NCBI GenBank assembly: GCA_019638455.1
Contig: JAHBTU010000004.1
Span: 248,001 to 312,000 of the forward strand
DNA: 64,000 bases
Direction of reading: 5' to 3'
From: Saprospiraceae bacterium
GTDB taxonomy: Bacteria; Bacteroidota; Bacteroidia; Chitinophagales; Saprospiraceae
Shown here: piece after piece, positions 14,685 through 23,000 of the stretch
Layout of the letters: each line of letters starts with the position of its first letter
How positions within the stretch are numbered: position 1 is the stretch's first letter
The notes under the pieces: generated by a model
What the model saw: only the letters and a program-made list of their open reading frames with translations
Told to the model about the DNA's origin: nothing
Databases searched by the model: none
Position numbers and translations under genes: made by a program

Positions 14685-16649
14685 ATGAATGCTCAAGGTA
14701 GCCAGCACGGGCATCATCGCCTCACGGCGGCGGGCCTGCTTGTCACGCTGGGTATCATTTTTGGCGACATCGGTACGTCGCCGCTGTATGTGATGAAAGC
14801 CATCGTGGGCGAGGGGGCGGTGATTGACCGACTCACGGTGCTGGGCGGCGTATCGTTGGTGTTTTGGACGCTGACGATTCAGACGACGCTCAAGTATGTT
14901 TTTCTGGTGCTTCGCGCCGACAACAAGGGCGAGGGTGGCATTTTCTCCCTCTATTCTTTGGTGCGGCGGCGGCGGCGGTGGTTGATGTATCCGGCTGTGT
15001 TGGGCGGGGCAGCCATGCTCGCGGAGGGCATGATTACCCCGCCCATATCAGTGTCATCGGCCATCGAGGGGTTATCGCTCAAATATCCCGGTATCCCTAC
15101 CGTAGGCATCACGATAGCCATTATCTCGGCCCTGTTTTTCATTCAACGGTTTGGCACTTCGGCAGTGGGGAAGAGCTTTGGGCCGATGATGTTCCTGTGG
15201 TTCAGTATGCTGGGCATACTGGGGCTTAGCCAAATCGTACATTTTCCCTCTGTTTTTCAAGCCATCAGCCCGACCTATGGCATTGAGTTGCTGCGACACA
15301 GCCCCAGTTTTTTGGTGGTGATGGGCGCGGTGTTTTTATGCACCACCGGAGCGGAGGCGCTCTACGCCGACTTAGGGCACTGCGGTCGTCAGAACATTCG
15401 CGTCAGTTGGATTTTTGTAAAAATCTGCCTGCTGCTCAATTACTTCGGTCAAGCGGTATGGCTGCTTCGCCACGATGGCATGGCGCTGGAGGAAAACCCA
15501 TTCTACGGCATCATGCCCGAATGGTTTTTATGGCCGGGCATTATCATCGCCACGTTTGCGGCCATCATAGCCAGCCAATCCATGATTTCAGGCTCCTTCA
15601 CTTTGGCCTCGGAGGCAATCCGGTTGGGTTTTTTGCCCAAAATGACGGTGAGGTTCCCGTCCAATCTGAAAGGGCAGATTTATATGCCCTCCATCAACAC
15701 GTTCCTGTGGATAGGGTGCGTGTGTGTGGTGCTCGTTTTTAGGGAAAGCAGCAGAATGGAAGCGGCTTATGGCCTTTCGGTGGTGTGCACCATGCTGTGT
15801 TCCACCATTTTGCTTTCCAACTGGCTGATATTGCAGCGCGTGCGCTCAGGGTTGATTTGGATGTTCTTGCTGTTTTATCTCGTGTGGGAAGGCGGCTTTT
15901 TCTTGGCGAACACCCTGAAATTCGTCGAGGGAGGCTATATCACGGTGTTCATGGCAGGTCTGCTTTTCGGTATGATGATGCTGTGGGTGAAAGCCCGCCG
16001 CATCCGCCAACGCTACACCGACGAGGTGAAAATCCGGGATTTCCTCGACCAGCTCATCTCCTTGAGCAACGACAAAGACATCCCCAAATACGCCACCAAC
16101 CTCGTTTTCCTGACGAGCGCCAAAAGCCCCAAAAGGGTGGAGGAAAAGGTGCTTTACTCCATCCTGCAAACCCAGCCCAAGCGTGCCGATGTGTACTGGT
16201 TTGTTCACATCGAAACCACCGACGAACCCCACACGATGGAGTATGAGGTGAACACCATCGCCCGCGACGATGTGTATAAGGTCAATTTCAGACTCGGCTT
16301 CAGGGTGCAGCAGCGCATGAACTTGTTTATGAAAAAAGTGGTGGAAGAATTGGTCGAGAACGAAGAACTCAGCATCCACTCGCGCTACCATACCTTGAGC
16401 GGTATGTATCCCACTGGCGATTTCCGCTTTGTGCTGATTCAGGAATTTTTGTCAAACGAAAATGAAATCCCTTGGTTCGAGCAGTTGGTCATGTCCACCT
16501 ACCTGACCGTGAAAGGCTGGGTGTCGTCGCCCAAAAACTGGTTTGGCCTCGATTCGGACTCGGTGGATACCGAGAAGGCCCCCTTGCTGTTGGAGCCAGT
16601 GAAGGAGGTGCATCTCAGGCGGTTGCAGGGCGGAAACAAAGCAACCTGA
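14685..16649 (+). CDS. kup: Kup-type low-affinity potassium transporter
   Basis: A 654-residue protein of the KUP/HAK/KT family. The diagnostic N-terminus GIIFGDIGTSPLYVMKAI is followed by 11-12 membrane helices (to about residue 440) and a long cytoplasmic C-terminal domain. The protein should import K+ with H+ across the inner membrane. Length is normal for the family (about 620-660). It follows the FKBP gene by 21 bp, so co-transcription is likely. It converges on the thiolase gene, with only 42 bp between the stops; a short GGTGGG/CCCACC inverted repeat lies there. Confidence 0.95.
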   Translation: MNAQGSQHGHHRLTAAGLLVTLGIIFGDIGTSPLYVMKAIVGEGAVIDRLTVLGGVSLVFWTLTIQTTLKYVFLVLRADNKGEGGIFSLYSLVRRRRRWLMYPAVLGGAAMLAEGMITPPISVSSAIEGLSLKYPGIPTVGITIAIISALFFIQRFGTSAVGKSFGPMMFLWFSMLGILGLSQIVHFPSVFQAISPTYGIELLRHSPSFLVVMGAVFLCTTGAEALYADLGHCGRQNIRVSWIFVKICLLLNYFGQAVWLLRHDGMALEENPFYGIMPEWFLWPGIIIATFAAIIASQSMISGSFTLASEAIRLGFLPKMTVRFPSNLKGQIYMPSINTFLWIGCVCVVLVFRESSRMEAAYGLSVVCTMLCSTILLSNWLILQRVRSGLIWMFLLFYLVWEGGFFLANTLKFVEGGYITVFMAGLLFGMMMLWVKARRIRQRYTDEVKIRDFLDQLISLSNDKDIPKYATNLVFLTSAKSPKRVEEKVLYSILQTQPKRADVYWFVHIETTDEPHTMEYEVNTIARDDVYKVNFRLGFRVQQRMNLFMKKVVEELVENEELSIHSRYHTLSGMYPTGDFRFVLIQEFLSNENEIPWFEQLVMSTYLTVKGWVSSPKNWFGLDSDSVDTEKAPLLLEPVKEVHLRRLQGGNKAT

Positions 16650-16691
16650 TGAGCGATGGGTGGGAGCCCCCCACCTTATCGGCTCCTTGCC

Positions 16692-17894
16692 TCAAGCACG
16701 TTCAAGAATCACGGCATACCCTTGCCCGACCCCGATGCACATGGTGCAAAGCGCGTATTTCGCGCCGCGTCGTTGCAGCTCGCGTGCGGCAGCCAACACG
16801 ATGCGTGCGCCCGACATGCCCAACGGATGACCTAGCGCAATGGCGCCGCCATTTGGGTTCAGGCGCTCGTCTTGGTCGGCAAGTTCAAGTTGGCGGGTGC
16901 AGGCCAGCACTTGGGCTGCGAATGCCTCGTTGAGTTCTATCACATCTATTTGGGAGAGCGCAAGCCCAGCCTTTTGCAGGGCGCGACGGCTTGCCCCCAC
17001 TGGCCCGATGCCCATGATGCGCGGCTCCACACCCACTACTGCCGAACTGACGATGCGTGCGAGGGGCTTCAACTGGTGGGTCTTCAAGCCGCTTTCGGAG
17101 GCAATGAGCAGCGCGGCAGCACCGTCGTTGAGACCGGAAGCATTGCCTGCCGTGACGGAGCCTTCTTTTTTAAATGCGGGTCTAAGTTTGGTCAAAATAT
17201 CGAGGGTTGTCCCTGGTTTGATAAACTCATCGTGTTCCATCAGCGTGGGTTCACCCTTGCCTTGCGGCACTGGCACAGGCGCGATTTCTTCTGCCAAAAT
17301 GCCTTTTTCGCGGGCGCGGGCGGCCTTTTGCTGGCTCCAAAGCGCGAATCTGTCTTGGTCTTCTCTGCTGATGCCGTACATTTCCACAAGGTTTTCCGCC
17401 GTCATGCCCATAGCATCGGTGCCGTACATGGTGTTCATTCGAGGGTTGACGAACCGCCAGCCAAAGCTGGAATCGTAGAGTTGGGCATCCGTTCCGAAGG
17501 GTTTGGCCGATTTGCTCATGACATAAGGGCCACGCGTCATGCCTTCCACGCCTCCCGCGATGAACAATTCGCCATCGCCCGCCATCGCTGCTCGCGCTGC
17601 TTGTGTCACCGCCGACATTCCACTGGCGCAGAGGCGATTGACCGTCTCGCCCGGCACCGTGTGCGGCAAGCCTGCCAGCAACAGAGCCATGCGAGCCACG
17701 TTGCGGTTGTCTTCGCCCGCCTGATTGGCGCAACCGAGTATGACATCGGCGATGGCTGCCGGGTCAAGATTGGGGTGGCGTTCGAGCAATTTTTGAAGCA
17801 CATGGGCGGCTAGATCATCGGTGCGGACGGGCGCAAGGCCGCCGCCGAAGTTGCCAATGGGGGTACGGATGCCGTCAACAAGGTAGGTTTGCAT
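16692..17894 (-). CDS. Acetyl-CoA acyltransferase (thiolase), PaaJ/PcaF-like
   Basis: A 400-residue thiolase. The nucleophile Cys89 is in VNRLCASGMSAV, the His motif is GGAIALGHPLGMSGARI, and the second catalytic cysteine is in ALCTMCIGVGQG. Sequence blocks such as RTPIGNFGG, VILGCANQAGEDNRNVARMA and GWRFVNP closely resemble PaaJ/PcaF 3-oxoadipyl-CoA thiolases, suggesting a role in aromatic-acid or phenylacetate degradation, although general beta-oxidation is possible. The start is set at MQTYLVDG because the upstream TTG start would add residues unlike the family. The nested repeat island begins about 77 bp upstream. Confidence 0.9.
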   Translation of the reverse strand: MQTYLVDGIRTPIGNFGGGLAPVRTDDLAAHVLQKLLERHPNLDPAAIADVILGCANQAGEDNRNVARMALLLAGLPHTVPGETVNRLCASGMSAVTQAARAAMAGDGELFIAGGVEGMTRGPYVMSKSAKPFGTDAQLYDSSFGWRFVNPRMNTMYGTDAMGMTAENLVEMYGISREDQDRFALWSQQKAARAREKGILAEEIAPVPVPQGKGEPTLMEHDEFIKPGTTLDILTKLRPAFKKEGSVTAGNASGLNDGAAALLIASESGLKTHQLKPLARIVSSAVVGVEPRIMGIGPVGASRRALQKAGLALSQIDVIELNEAFAAQVLACTRQLELADQDERLNPNGGAIALGHPLGMSGARIVLAAARELQRRGAKYALCTMCIGVGQGYAVILERA

Positions 17895-17971
17895 GGTCGA
17901 ACATTTGAGGCGCAAAGGTGAGGCTCTTTTTGAAAAAACTCGCGTTACCGTTGTGGCTTCTGATGCAAACT

Positions 17972-18255
17972 TGTACCTTGATTCGCTAGGATTTGTCAGA
18001 TGCTATACCCAGATTAAAGAGGATTTGAACCTGCCCGTTGGCAAGGCAGGGATTTCCTTGATTGATTTGCATGATTTCCAAAGGATTGCGAGCACCGTTC
18101 GTTCAAAACCACCTTGTCAGACCCTGTACTCAGGGACTTGCCCGGTCAAGTGAAGCGGACGGGGCTGATTTGCGTTGACTATAATGATTGCTCTCCTTGA
18201 TTTTTAGCAGATTGCGCTTTTAGCCATACCCAAAACCTAACGGCGCGAAGCATAT
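17972..18255. repeat. Family B repeat interrupted by family A
   Basis: The left part 17972-18003 (TGTACCTTGATTCGC to TCAGATGC) and the right part 18184-18255 (starting ATGATTGCTCTCC) together make about 104 bp, the length of an uninterrupted family B copy. Family A copy 2 lies exactly between them. The trinucleotide ATG occurs on both sides of the inserted element. Confidence 0.85.
18004..18183 (+). repeat. Family A dispersed repeat, copy 2 (180 bp), inserted in family B
   Basis: Same sequence as copies at 327 (inverted), 35334 and 46311, with few mismatches. It lacks one G relative to copies 1 and 4 near its right end, as does copy 3. Confidence 0.9.
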
Positions 18256-18266
18256 TAGTGGTTGAG

Positions 18267-18721
18267 GTAAAAACTTAGGTAGAAGGCGGAAGGTAGAGGG
18301 CAGTGAGATATACTTTTGGGTAGCACGCTGTTTAAGTGGAGATAAAATCAGCCTTCTACCCTCAACCTTCTACCCTCAACCTTCTACCCTCAACCTTCTA
18401 CCCTCAACCTTCTACCCTCAACCTTCTACCCTCAGCCTTCTACCCTCAGCCTTCTACCCTCAACCTTCTACCCTCAACCTTCTACCCTCAGCCTTCTACC
18501 CTCAGCCTTCTACCCTCAGCCTTCTACCCTCAGCCTTCTACCCTCAGCCTTCTACCCTCAGCCTTCTACCCTCAGCCTTCTACCCTCAGCCTTCTACCCT
18601 CAACCTTCTACCCTCAGCCTTCTACCCTCAGCCTTCTACCCTCAGCCTTCTACCCTCAGCCTTCTACCCTCAACCTTCTACCCTCAACCTTCTACCCTCA
18701 ACCTTCTACCTAAGTTTTTGC
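18267..18721. mobile_element. Element H1: TIR-bounded unit carrying a 14-bp minisatellite
   Basis: The left end GTAAAAACTTAGGTAGAAGG (18267-18286) is matched by the inverted right end (18702-18721) at 19 of 20 positions. The octamer TGGTTGAG lies immediately outside both ends (18259-18266 and 18722-18729), as expected of a target-site duplication. The interior holds the CCTTCTACCCTCAA tandem array. No transposase is encoded, so it would be a non-autonomous element. The same 12-bp tip GTAAAAACTTAG bounds the region 45826-46294. Confidence 0.65.
18349..18710. repeat. 14-bp minisatellite, about 26 copies
   Basis: Tandem units of CCTTCTACCCTCAA or CCTTCTACCCTCAG fill 18349-18710 (about 362 bp). 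Only the A/G at the last position of the unit varies, in blocks, which points to repeated duplication of multi-unit segments. The array has no coding role that I can support. Confidence 0.95.
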
Positions 18722-18750
18722 TGGTTGAGATAAGATGCTGGAAACAATTG

Positions 18751-18786
18751 CTATTCAGGTGGCGATTTAAAATCACCGCCTGAATA
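18751..18786. repeat. Family I short palindrome, copy 1
   Basis: CTATTCAGGTGGCGATTT pairs with its reverse-complement half (AATCACCGCCTGAATAG), giving a near-perfect hairpin. A second copy is at 39614-39649; both lie within about 120 bp of a family D element. Confidence 0.7.
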
Positions 18787-18867
18787 GATATTTGAGTATC
18801 ATGCGCTAGGAAATTCAAACCCTATTTCGCGTAAGTCGTTTTTTAAGCGATGTAGAGAAGGTTCAGC

Positions 18868-18990
18868 AACACTACTGGACATTATTTTCGTGCTGCAAAG
18901 ACGCAAAGGCACAAAATTCGGTAAATCAATGAGCTTTTTGCTTTGCGTCTTTGTGACTTCGTGGCATATTTGAAACTGTCCAGTAGTGTG
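18868..18990. mobile_element. Family D MITE-like element, copy 1, with 9-bp flanking duplication
   Basis: The ends ACACTACTGGACATT and CTGTCCAGTAGTGTG are inverted repeats; inner arms GCAAAGACGCAAAG and CTTTGCGTCTTTG also pair. AGGTTCAGC occurs immediately outside both ends (18859-18867 and 18991-18999), a perfect 9-bp direct repeat. It has no coding capacity. The leucine-rich-repeat gene ends 38 bp to the right. Confidence 0.8.
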
Positions 18991-19028
18991 AGGTTCAGCC
19001 CTGCGCACTCGGTACGGGCAGTTTTATT

Positions 19029-19952
19029 CTACTCAAACCGCACATCGCAACCGGCTGGCACCAACCGCCGCACACGCGCCTGCTCCCCCGCGCTCAGGCG
19101 GGTCTCGATGGCGATGAGCGTTCTCAGGTTGCGCAAGCGGCCCAGGTCGTTGGGCAGCTTTTCGATGGGATTGTAACTGACGACCAGCGTTTCCAACTGC
19201 TCTAAGGCGCACAGGCTTTCCGGCAGGGCTGCCAGTTGGTTGTAGCCCAGCATCAATATCTTCAGACTTTTCGCTTTGGACAAATCCGCCGGCAAAACTG
19301 TCAGGGCGTTGTGGTCCAGATTGATGGCCGACACGTTCGGGTTTCGGAACAGGTCGCCCACGGAAGCCAGTTGGTTGTAAGCTGCCGAAAATTGGGTTAG
19401 CCGCTTAGCCTTGGCCAAGCACTTGGGCAAGGTGGTCAGTTTGTTCTTGTCGAGGGTGAGGGTGTGCAGCATAGGCAAACTGCCGATGCTTTTGGGCAAC
19501 GTGGTTATTTTGTTCTCGGCCACGTTCAGCATTTCCAACTTGCCGAGGCCTTTGATTTCCTTGGGCAGTTGCTCCAGACTGTTTCGGGAAAGGTCGAGGA
19601 AGGTAAGTTTTTTGAGTTGCCTGCATTTTGGGCTTAGGCGTCCGATTTTGTTTTCCCGCCCGCTGATTTCGCGCAGTTCCCGCAGGCCGAAAAGTTCGTC
19701 GGGCAGGGCGGTTATGCCGTTTTTCATCAGGTTGATGTAGCGCAGGTTCTTGAAGCGGCCCACCTCGGCGGATAGTTCGGTGAGTTCGGTTTGGCGCAGG
19801 TTCAGCAGCACCACGGCTTGGGGTTGTTGCAAGCCCTCGGAAATGCTGTGGTAAATTTTGTGTTTGCCGGACTCCAGTTCGAGCAAGCTTTTTTGGGCAC
19901 CTGCGCACAGTCCGGCAGCGGCAAAAAGCAGGGTAAGTACTATTTTTTTCAT
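19029..19952 (-). CDS. Secreted leucine-rich-repeat protein
   Basis: A 307-residue protein with a signal peptide (MKKIVLTLLFAAAGLCAGAQ). From about residue 55 it has roughly ten LRRs of 23 residues with the pattern LxxLxLxxNxLxxLPxxLxxLKxL (LTFLDLSRNSLEQLPKEI and LETLVVSYNPIEKLPNDL are clear examples), the bacterial small-LRR type. LRRs form curved protein-binding surfaces; the ligand is unknown. No T9SS C-terminal domain is seen, so it may be periplasmic. The start is set at MKKIVLT, since the upstream codons do not look like a signal sequence. It lies 120 bp downstream of the giant PhoX-like gene, with a hairpin in between. Confidence 0.85.
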   Translation of the reverse strand: MKKIVLTLLFAAAGLCAGAQKSLLELESGKHKIYHSISEGLQQPQAVVLLNLRQTELTELSAEVGRFKNLRYINLMKNGITALPDELFGLRELREISGRENKIGRLSPKCRQLKKLTFLDLSRNSLEQLPKEIKGLGKLEMLNVAENKITTLPKSIGSLPMLHTLTLDKNKLTTLPKCLAKAKRLTQFSAAYNQLASVGDLFRNPNVSAINLDHNALTVLPADLSKAKSLKILMLGYNQLAALPESLCALEQLETLVVSYNPIEKLPNDLGRLRNLRTLIAIETRLSAGEQARVRRLVPAGCDVRFE

Positions 19953-19964
19953 GTTTGGAACGAA

Positions 19965-20003
19965 ATTGAAAATTCGTCCGACGAGCAGCTCGCCGGACGA
20001 ATT
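19965..20003 (-). terminator. Probable terminator after the PhoX-like gene
   Basis: AATTCGTCCG (19971-19980) and CGGACGAATT (19994-20003) form a perfect 10-bp stem whose loop contains a second small stem (CGAGCAGCTCG). On the minus strand the tail is only moderately T-rich (TTTTCAATTT), so termination may be partial and the LRR gene could be reached by read-through. Confidence 0.45.
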
Positions 20004-20072
20004 CGGATGTTGAATCAAAAGAAATGACGAGGCGGCGACCTCCTGCCACCGCCCCGTCGGTGAGCGTCTGGA

Positions 20073-23000
20073 TTACCGTTGAATTACCATGCGCTTGGTC
20101 GTCGTGCGGGCACCCGCCTGAACGACCAAGAAATAAAGCCCGTTGGGCACCTGATAAGCTTCCAGTTGCAGATCAATGCGGTGCGCGCCGGCGGGCAGGT
20201 TGTTGTTGAACTGCTGCACCAACCGGCCCTGTGCGTCCACGAGGCTGGCTTGGAATGGCGCTGCCGAGTCGAGGTCGAAGGTCAGGGCGAAGTTGCCGTT
20301 GTTGGGGTTGGGCGACACGGTCAGTTCCAAGGTCTGATCGGGCGCTTGCGCCACGCTGACCGTGCCGCTAAGCACCTCGCTGCGGGCCACGATGACCGAC
20401 GTGCTGCGGTCGAAGCGCAGGGTGTCGCCGTTGATGTCGAGCTGGAACGTGACCGCGTTGGTGGCGCTGGGCGACTGGATGGACAGGAACCCGAAGCGGT
20501 TGTCGGGCGTGAAGTGGAATCCGCAGGGTTCGCTGCCGTTCGGCGTGCGGGCAAAGAGGAGCACGTCGGGCTGGAACTGCGTGTGGCTAGGCGTGACCAT
20601 CCAGAGGTGGTCGTTGCTGCCGTCCTGGAGCACCCAGAGGTTGCCGCGGTCGTCCACCGTAAGGTTGTCGTTGCCGGCCCCCCAGGGTTCGGTGGCGATG
20701 CCCGTACCGTAGTTGATCTGGTAACTGGCGTTGCCGACGTATTCGATGAATTCCGACACAGTGCTGCCGTCGTCCTTAAAGCGGTACACGCGATTGTTGC
20801 CCTTGGAGGTGAAGTAGATGCGGTCGTCAATCGGGTGGTATTCCACGTCTTCCGGGCCGTTGAAGCTGGTGCCGCCGAGGCTGGCCGCGAGGAAGTTGGT
20901 GTTGTTGCGCTCGCTTTGCGTGGTGTTGGGCACCTGTACCCAAGTGCCGGTGGTGCCGGTAGGCGCGCCGCTTTGCAGCGGGTTGTTGAGCCTCAGCACA
21001 TACAGTTTGCCGCTGTACAGGTTCGCCTTTTGGTCGGCCACGAACTTGTAAACGCAGGACGTGCCGCCGTCTTCGGCGTAGTACACCCGGACGCTGTCGG
21101 GGTGTGGCGCGGCATTTTCATGCGACATGCGGCCCATGGCCCACAGTTTTTCCTTTTTGTTGTTGCCGTATTGCTTGACCTGTTTGGTCCACGGGTCAAT
21201 TTCCACGATCCAACCGTAGTCCATGTAGCCGTCGCTGTTGGCATCGCCGGCTACGAAGGTTTCTTCGCAGGTCAGGATGGTGCCCCACGGGGTGATGCCG
21301 CCGGAGCAGTTCCGGCTGGTGCCCACGATGTCGTTGGTGTAGAAGTTCACGGCCTGGGTGGTGTCGATGATCCAGCGGCGGTTGGTGGCATCGTAGCGCA
21401 CGTCGGCGATGGTGACTCCGCCGGGGGTGGTTTCGTGGTTGATGGTCACCACGCCCTCGGTGCTGCTGCCGTTGCGGCCGACAAATGCGGTGAAGTCGTT
21501 GTTGCCGGGGATGTTGACAAATGGGATGCCGGGCACCTGCTTGGTGTAGCTGTCGCCCTGCTCGATGATTTTCTGAAACCGGTGCGTGCCGGGGATAGTC
21601 AGTCCCGTTGGACGCGGGCCGAGCGGCGACACCGAGGTGAAGCAGGAGATGTGCGTGTCGTCAGAACCAAAACAACCAGCGGCCACGTCGGGTGCTTTGG
21701 GCGCTACCGTGATTTCGAGGTCGAAGCTCAGGTCGGAGCTGGTGCCGTCGCGTTGGTGGACGCGGGCGGCGATAGCATTGATGCCCGTCGAGAAAACGGT
21801 TTTGGGCAGGGGAAAGGTGTAGTAGGTTGTTTCGTCGGAGCCAGCGATGATGCTGGTGGCCCAAGTGTTGTCGTCAATCGGGCCAGCGGGCATGTTGTCC
21901 CGAATGATCTCCGTCCCGTTCACATAGACGATAACGCCGTCGTCGCGGCGGATGTTGAACACGACCGTGTCGGGCAGGATGGCCAAGTTGGGCAGGTTGA
22001 TGTCTTTGCGGAACCACGTGGTGATGTACTTGTTGTTGGTGTTCGGCCCGAATCCAACTACCGTATTGACGGGGTCGCCATAGCCGAGCGGCCCTTGACC
22101 ATAGTCCCAGTCACTAAAATCAAAACCGGGCTGATTCCAGTTGTTGTCCACACTGCCTTTGTCCCAGAACGCCCAGATGGAGTTTTTGGTCAGCGGGAAC
22201 ACGCCGGGGTCGAGTCGGGGCTTTTTCTCGGTCACTTGCAGGTCGAAGCTCAGGTCGTCGCTGTTCACCGTATGCTGGTGTACGCTCACGGCCAGCACGT
22301 TGAGACCGTTTTTCAAATTGGCAGCCGGGGCGGCGATGCGCAGAAATTCGTTTTCAGCAGCACCTTCCACAGCAGCGGCAGCCAAAGTTGTGTGACCCAC
22401 AGGGCCAGCGGCCACGTTGTCGCGGAAAAGTTCCGTACCGTTGAGATAGACCACGGCACCGTCGTCGCGCTTGAGCAGGAAGATGAGCGAGTCCACCCCG
22501 TACTGGTTGGGGTTGTAGATGAACTTGTGGCGGAAGTAGGATACTGGCCATTTGTTGCTGGCATCGGGGCCGAAGGGGATGACGGTGGCCTCGTCGCCAT
22601 CGCCGTAGCCGAGTTCGGCGGGGCCGAAGTTCCAAGTGGTATCGTTGAACGTGAGCGCGGTCCAGTTGGCCGCGGGAGCGGTGTCGTCGGCGTACCAGCT
22701 CCACACCCGGCCTTTTTCCACGGGGAAAGCACCGACGGGCGCCACCGGAGTGCCGCCGCCACCGCCGAGGTAGCGGATGATGATTTCGGGCGCGTAGGTC
22801 AGGTTGCCGTGGCCTTCGGCGCCTTCGTATGACTCAGCCTCGCGCGTGCCCTGACCGGTGAAGTAGAAGGCCATGGAGTTGCCGGGGTTCCAGTCGGGGC
22901 GGTTGACGAGTTGTTGCACCAACGCACCGATGTTTGTCGTGCGCTGCGCCGGGCCACGGGTGCCCGTGCTGCCACCAGCCCAACTGGGCACTACCCATTC

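Larger units (their letters stand above)
17895..19028. other. Repeat island with no supported gene (1.1 kb)
   Basis: Between the thiolase and leucine-rich-repeat genes lie, in order, family B interrupted by family A (17972-18255), the TIR-bounded minisatellite H1 (18267-18721), palindrome I (18751-18786) and family D copy 1 (18868-18990). Open frames here are artefacts of repeat composition (for example a repeating 14-bp unit read as a low-complexity peptide). Confidence 0.85.

Noticed and set aside
17893..18153. 86-codon frame covering repeats B and A
   Set aside because: It fuses two mobile repeats and ends at the subfamily-specific G deletion, so it is a mosaic.
18336..18713. Low-complexity frame through the minisatellite
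   Set aside because: A 14-bp unit cannot keep a coding phase except as a three-unit cycle; the peptide (PSTLNLL-type) is a by-product and no start context or homologue is known.
20079..22832. 917-codon open frame on the plus strand
   Set aside because: It lies wholly antisense to the PhoX-type gene, has no signal or motif, and its composition (Val, Gly, Ala, His rich) is what the complement of a high-GC-third-position gene gives.
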